From assembly GCF_010183535.1 (NCBI RefSeq), contig NC_071328.1, positions 16,554,001 to 16,618,000 on the forward strand: a DNA stretch of 64,000 nt. Reading direction: 5' to 3'. The notes under the pieces were generated by a model, which was given only the letters and a program-made list of their open reading frames with translations, did not search any database and was not told the origin of the DNA. Position 1 is the stretch's first letter, and each line of letters starts with the position of its first letter. The position numbers and the translations under genes are program-made. This document shows positions 61,372 to 64,000 of this stretch, piece after piece. Source of the DNA: Caenorhabditis remanei (Eukaryota > Nematoda > Chromadorea > Rhabditida > Rhabditidae).

Positions 61372-64000
61372 GTAAGTTTTTTTTCAAAATGCGTTTTGGT
61401 AGAAAAAAGAGAGTTTGGGGGTCATTTTGGTGGTAAAAACGATTAGTTTCATCGAAAAATAGTGGAAAAATTAGAATTTTTCAGTTAATTTTGGTTTTTT
61501 CGCTGAGGCTAACGCTCTCCTGTAGTGTGTAGTCGCTTGGCCTTAGCAGTTTCAATGAAAAATCGTGAAATATTGGGTCAAAAAGTGTTTTTCCACGATT
61601 TTAAAGAGTTTTTCTCCGAATTTTTCGTTTTTTTTTTTGTTAAATGTGTGATATAACTCAAATTCGTAATTTCACGTCACAACTTTCCATTTTCGACGTG
61701 AAAAATGCGTTTTTCGAATTCCACGTCATAATTTACACGCGAAAACTTTAAATTCTGAAGTTCCACGTGGCTCCGCTTTTTTTGAATTCCACGTCGCGAT
61801 TTCCACGTCTTCCACGCGATTTCAACTTCTCTACATGAATCTCAATTCTTCCGTTATTCACTCTACTTTCACTTCTTCCATCTTCTTCCACAACAACATT
61901 CACGCGATGATTCATCAGAGTGAGATAGTGATCATCCGTCGGAATTCTGCCGAAAATTATGAATTCGCGATTCGAAGTGGATGGTAGGAAACTAGGAAAC
62001 CTCGGGGACATCGATGATGACTGTGCTGTCATTTTAGATTTTTGTCAAAAAAGTCGACTTTTATCGACTCTCTCTCTCTACCACTTTCTGCATTTATCCA
62101 CCACCACTATATATGACAGTTTTCGCGCACACAAGACGAAAAGGGGGAAGATGGCTGTCTCCTCGGGGGGGTAATGGTGGAGTGGTGACCTCGTTCTCTT
62201 TTCCTCCTTTTTCCCTTACCTTTTACCTACATTTGGGTGGGTTTTGGTGTAGAAAGAGAGGGGTTTTGTTTGGCCTTCCGGAGGGAGAAAGAGATGTATT
62301 TGTAGTTGTTGGGGTGGCCTTGGAATGAATAACGGAATGCATTTCGTTTTTTTTCTCAATTCCCCCTTCGATGGTCGCTTACGCCACCATTGAAGAGGAA
62401 ATTGTGTAACACCGTCTTGGAGGGATTCTGGTAGTTTAGGCCTCCTCTATACCAGACACCTATGCTCCAACTCTTTTGAGTCAGTGACCCGAGACATGAT
62501 TATCATCCTTCACTTATTTGCACAGTTTTTGTCACATTTGAGTGACCCCCCGATAGCGCGCAAAGTGTAATATAGAGAGACGTTTTTGAACCCACTCGAG
62601 AGCCCCCATAAGCTCACAGCAGGAGGGATTCAGATGGCCTTGGACACCTCTTCTATTGGAATGAAAATGAGATGACAAGTTGATTAGCGGGTCTATTCAC
62701 GTTCGTGCTCTGAGCAATGCGGATAAGGATAATTAGTGGTTGGACTCGAACACAATGTTGTTTCCCACATATGCCACCACACACGATTTGAAAGGTTTTG
62801 GCAGGTTTCTGTCAGGATTGAGATGAGATAATTGTGGCCTTCACATTTGGTGACGACTAGTACGAAATATTTTGGTGGGATTTGGGATTCCAGGTGGCTA
62901 GGGTTCAGTAGAGCGTATTTGCTCTCAAACTTCGAGATTCCTCTTCTTCCTGTAGATCAAATCGAATGCATACCTTTACACAAGGCCCTGCCAAAAGTCA
63001 GGAAGTACTTGGTGCCGCCCGTCGTCGTTATATTCACAAGTGGATTATCTAGTAGTGTGTTTTCTCCCTTCATCTCCTCGGTGTAAAGTTGGCCGAGTGA
63101 AAAGACGGAAATGTTTCTGTTTCTTTTGCCTCCCCTCCTTGTTGGTATGTGTGTTCCTCGGAATCTGTGTACGGCCTCATTCATCTCTCCTCGTCCCCCC
63201 AATTGTTTACATGAAGGGGTGCGAGCATTTATATATAGAGAGAAGAGAACTTCACGATTGCTGTGGTCACTCTCTGACTTATTGTTTCTTTTTGTTTCTC
63301 GCCTCATCGGAAATTGAAATGTTTCTTATAAATAAATGGAAGAAACTTGAGAGAAATTTGAATATGATGAGTCAGAGGTTCTCGGGGGAGTGTAAGCTGA
63401 CGTCATGGGGATTTTCAAATTTGAAATTGGGAGAGTACGGTCGATTCCACGTGGCAATCTGAACTGTGAAATTTCGATCCAGAATCAGCAAAAAATACGA
63501 ACATTCAAGAGAAAACGGTCAAAAAAGGGTTTGCTGAGGCTAAGACTACAAACTACATTTTTGAGTTAGCCTCAGCAAAAATCAAAAATTTCTGATTTTT
63601 TCGGATTTTTGTTACATTTTGATTGATTTCGGGCGGAATTCGGTAAAAAAGTCAAAATTCGGTCCAGAATCAGCAAAAAATGCGAAAATTGGAAAGAAAA
63701 CGGTCAAAATCGGTTTTGCTGAGGCCTAGACTACAAACTACATTTTTGATTTAGCCTCAGCAAAAATCGAAATTTCACAAATTTTTGGGTTTTTGTTACA
63801 TTTCGATTGATTTCGGCAAAAATATTTTGCTAAGTAACTAACAGATCTTCCACGGTCGATTCCACGTGGCAATCTGAAAAAGTCTGAAGTTTTGCTATGC
63901 CACGTGGCTTGTCTCCACTAATCGGTTTTGCGGACGGAACATGCATTCCTAATTCTTCTCTCCTATCTCTCGGTGTCTGTCCGATGATAATAATCTCCAT
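61372..64000 (+). other. Intron after the first exon of the short isoform, incomplete
   Basis: No exon seen to the right edge. Contains GAGGCTAAC hairpins (about 61,503-61,550; 63,533-63,582; 63,717-63,764), CACGTG sites (61,764; 63,448; 63,863; 63,901), a stretch of repeat-poor sequence at 62.2-63.4 kb, and a roughly 150-bp direct duplication at 63.48-63.82 kb. Confidence 0.65.
63476..63815 (+). repeat. Two direct copies of a roughly 150-bp segment
   Basis: CAGAATCAGCAAAAAATACG (about 63,481) and CAGAATCAGCAAAAAATGCG (about 63,665) each lead through GAAAACGGTCAAAA, a GAGGC...GACTACAAACTACATTTTTGA hairpin and TTTTTGTTACATTT to GATTGATTTCGG. The offset is about 185 nt. Confidence 0.8.

Noticed and set aside
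1..64000. tRNA, rRNA or other structured RNA genes
   Set aside because: I looked for tRNA B-box-like GGTTCGAATCC and similar signals. The only near hits (for example about 31,200) lie in cadherin coding sequence. A covariance-model scan would be needed to exclude them.

Overview
The window is nuclear DNA from a Caenorhabditis-type nematode. Supporting signs are short introns with TTTTCAG acceptors and GTAAG/GTGAG donors, likely trans-splice acceptors a few bases to tens of bases before start codons, AATAAA poly(A) signals, dense short dispersed repeats, and worm-like genes. The species cannot be fixed from sequence alone. All gene models come from reading splice signals, intron phase and protein content by eye. 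No alignment was run.

Layout. Positions 1-6.8 kb hold two C-type-lectin-domain (CTLD) genes arranged tail to tail: one on + (774-2933) and a paralogue on - (3919-about 6775). Both have a CTLD exon of exactly 166 nt, the same intron phases and a QPD motif. Positions 6.8-17.4 kb are a 10-kb repeat-rich intergenic region with no gene I can support. From 17,399 to beyond the right edge runs one very large + strand cadherin gene, best read as the long, N-cadherin-like isoform of hmr-1. It has a signal-peptide exon at 17,464, 22 further exons between 21.6 and 46.0 kb, a 14.85-kb intron, and a 24th coding exon at 60,874-61,103. These 24 exons keep one frame and give about 1,818 residues with about 13 cadherin-repeat boundaries. 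The membrane-proximal and cytoplasmic parts lie beyond 64,000.

The short isoform (HMR-1A type) appears to start inside that last exon. A second signal peptide is encoded in another reading frame, and its exon continues to 61,371. Both donors (61,103 and 61,371) are phase 2, so both can join the same downstream exon. The 14.85-kb intron therefore probably contains the internal promoter of the short form. A 92-residue secreted-protein gene of unknown function lies on the - strand inside another hmr-1 intron (29,640-30,110).

Most of the rest is repeat. A mariner-like 1,269-bp element (31,896-33,164) sits exactly at a TA inside an older fold-back repeat. There are several MITE-like fold-back families and three very abundant short modules: TTACAGTGACCAA/CAGTGTAAC, AAACGCGCCaaaGGCGCGCCAG, and TTTGTAGTTTGTAGTC. 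From about 39 kb rightward the last module is commonly enclosed by GCTGAGGCTAACT...AGTTAGCCTCAGC arms, giving about 40 hairpins. The first two modules nearly vanish after about 46.5 kb, so the window has a repeat-composition boundary.
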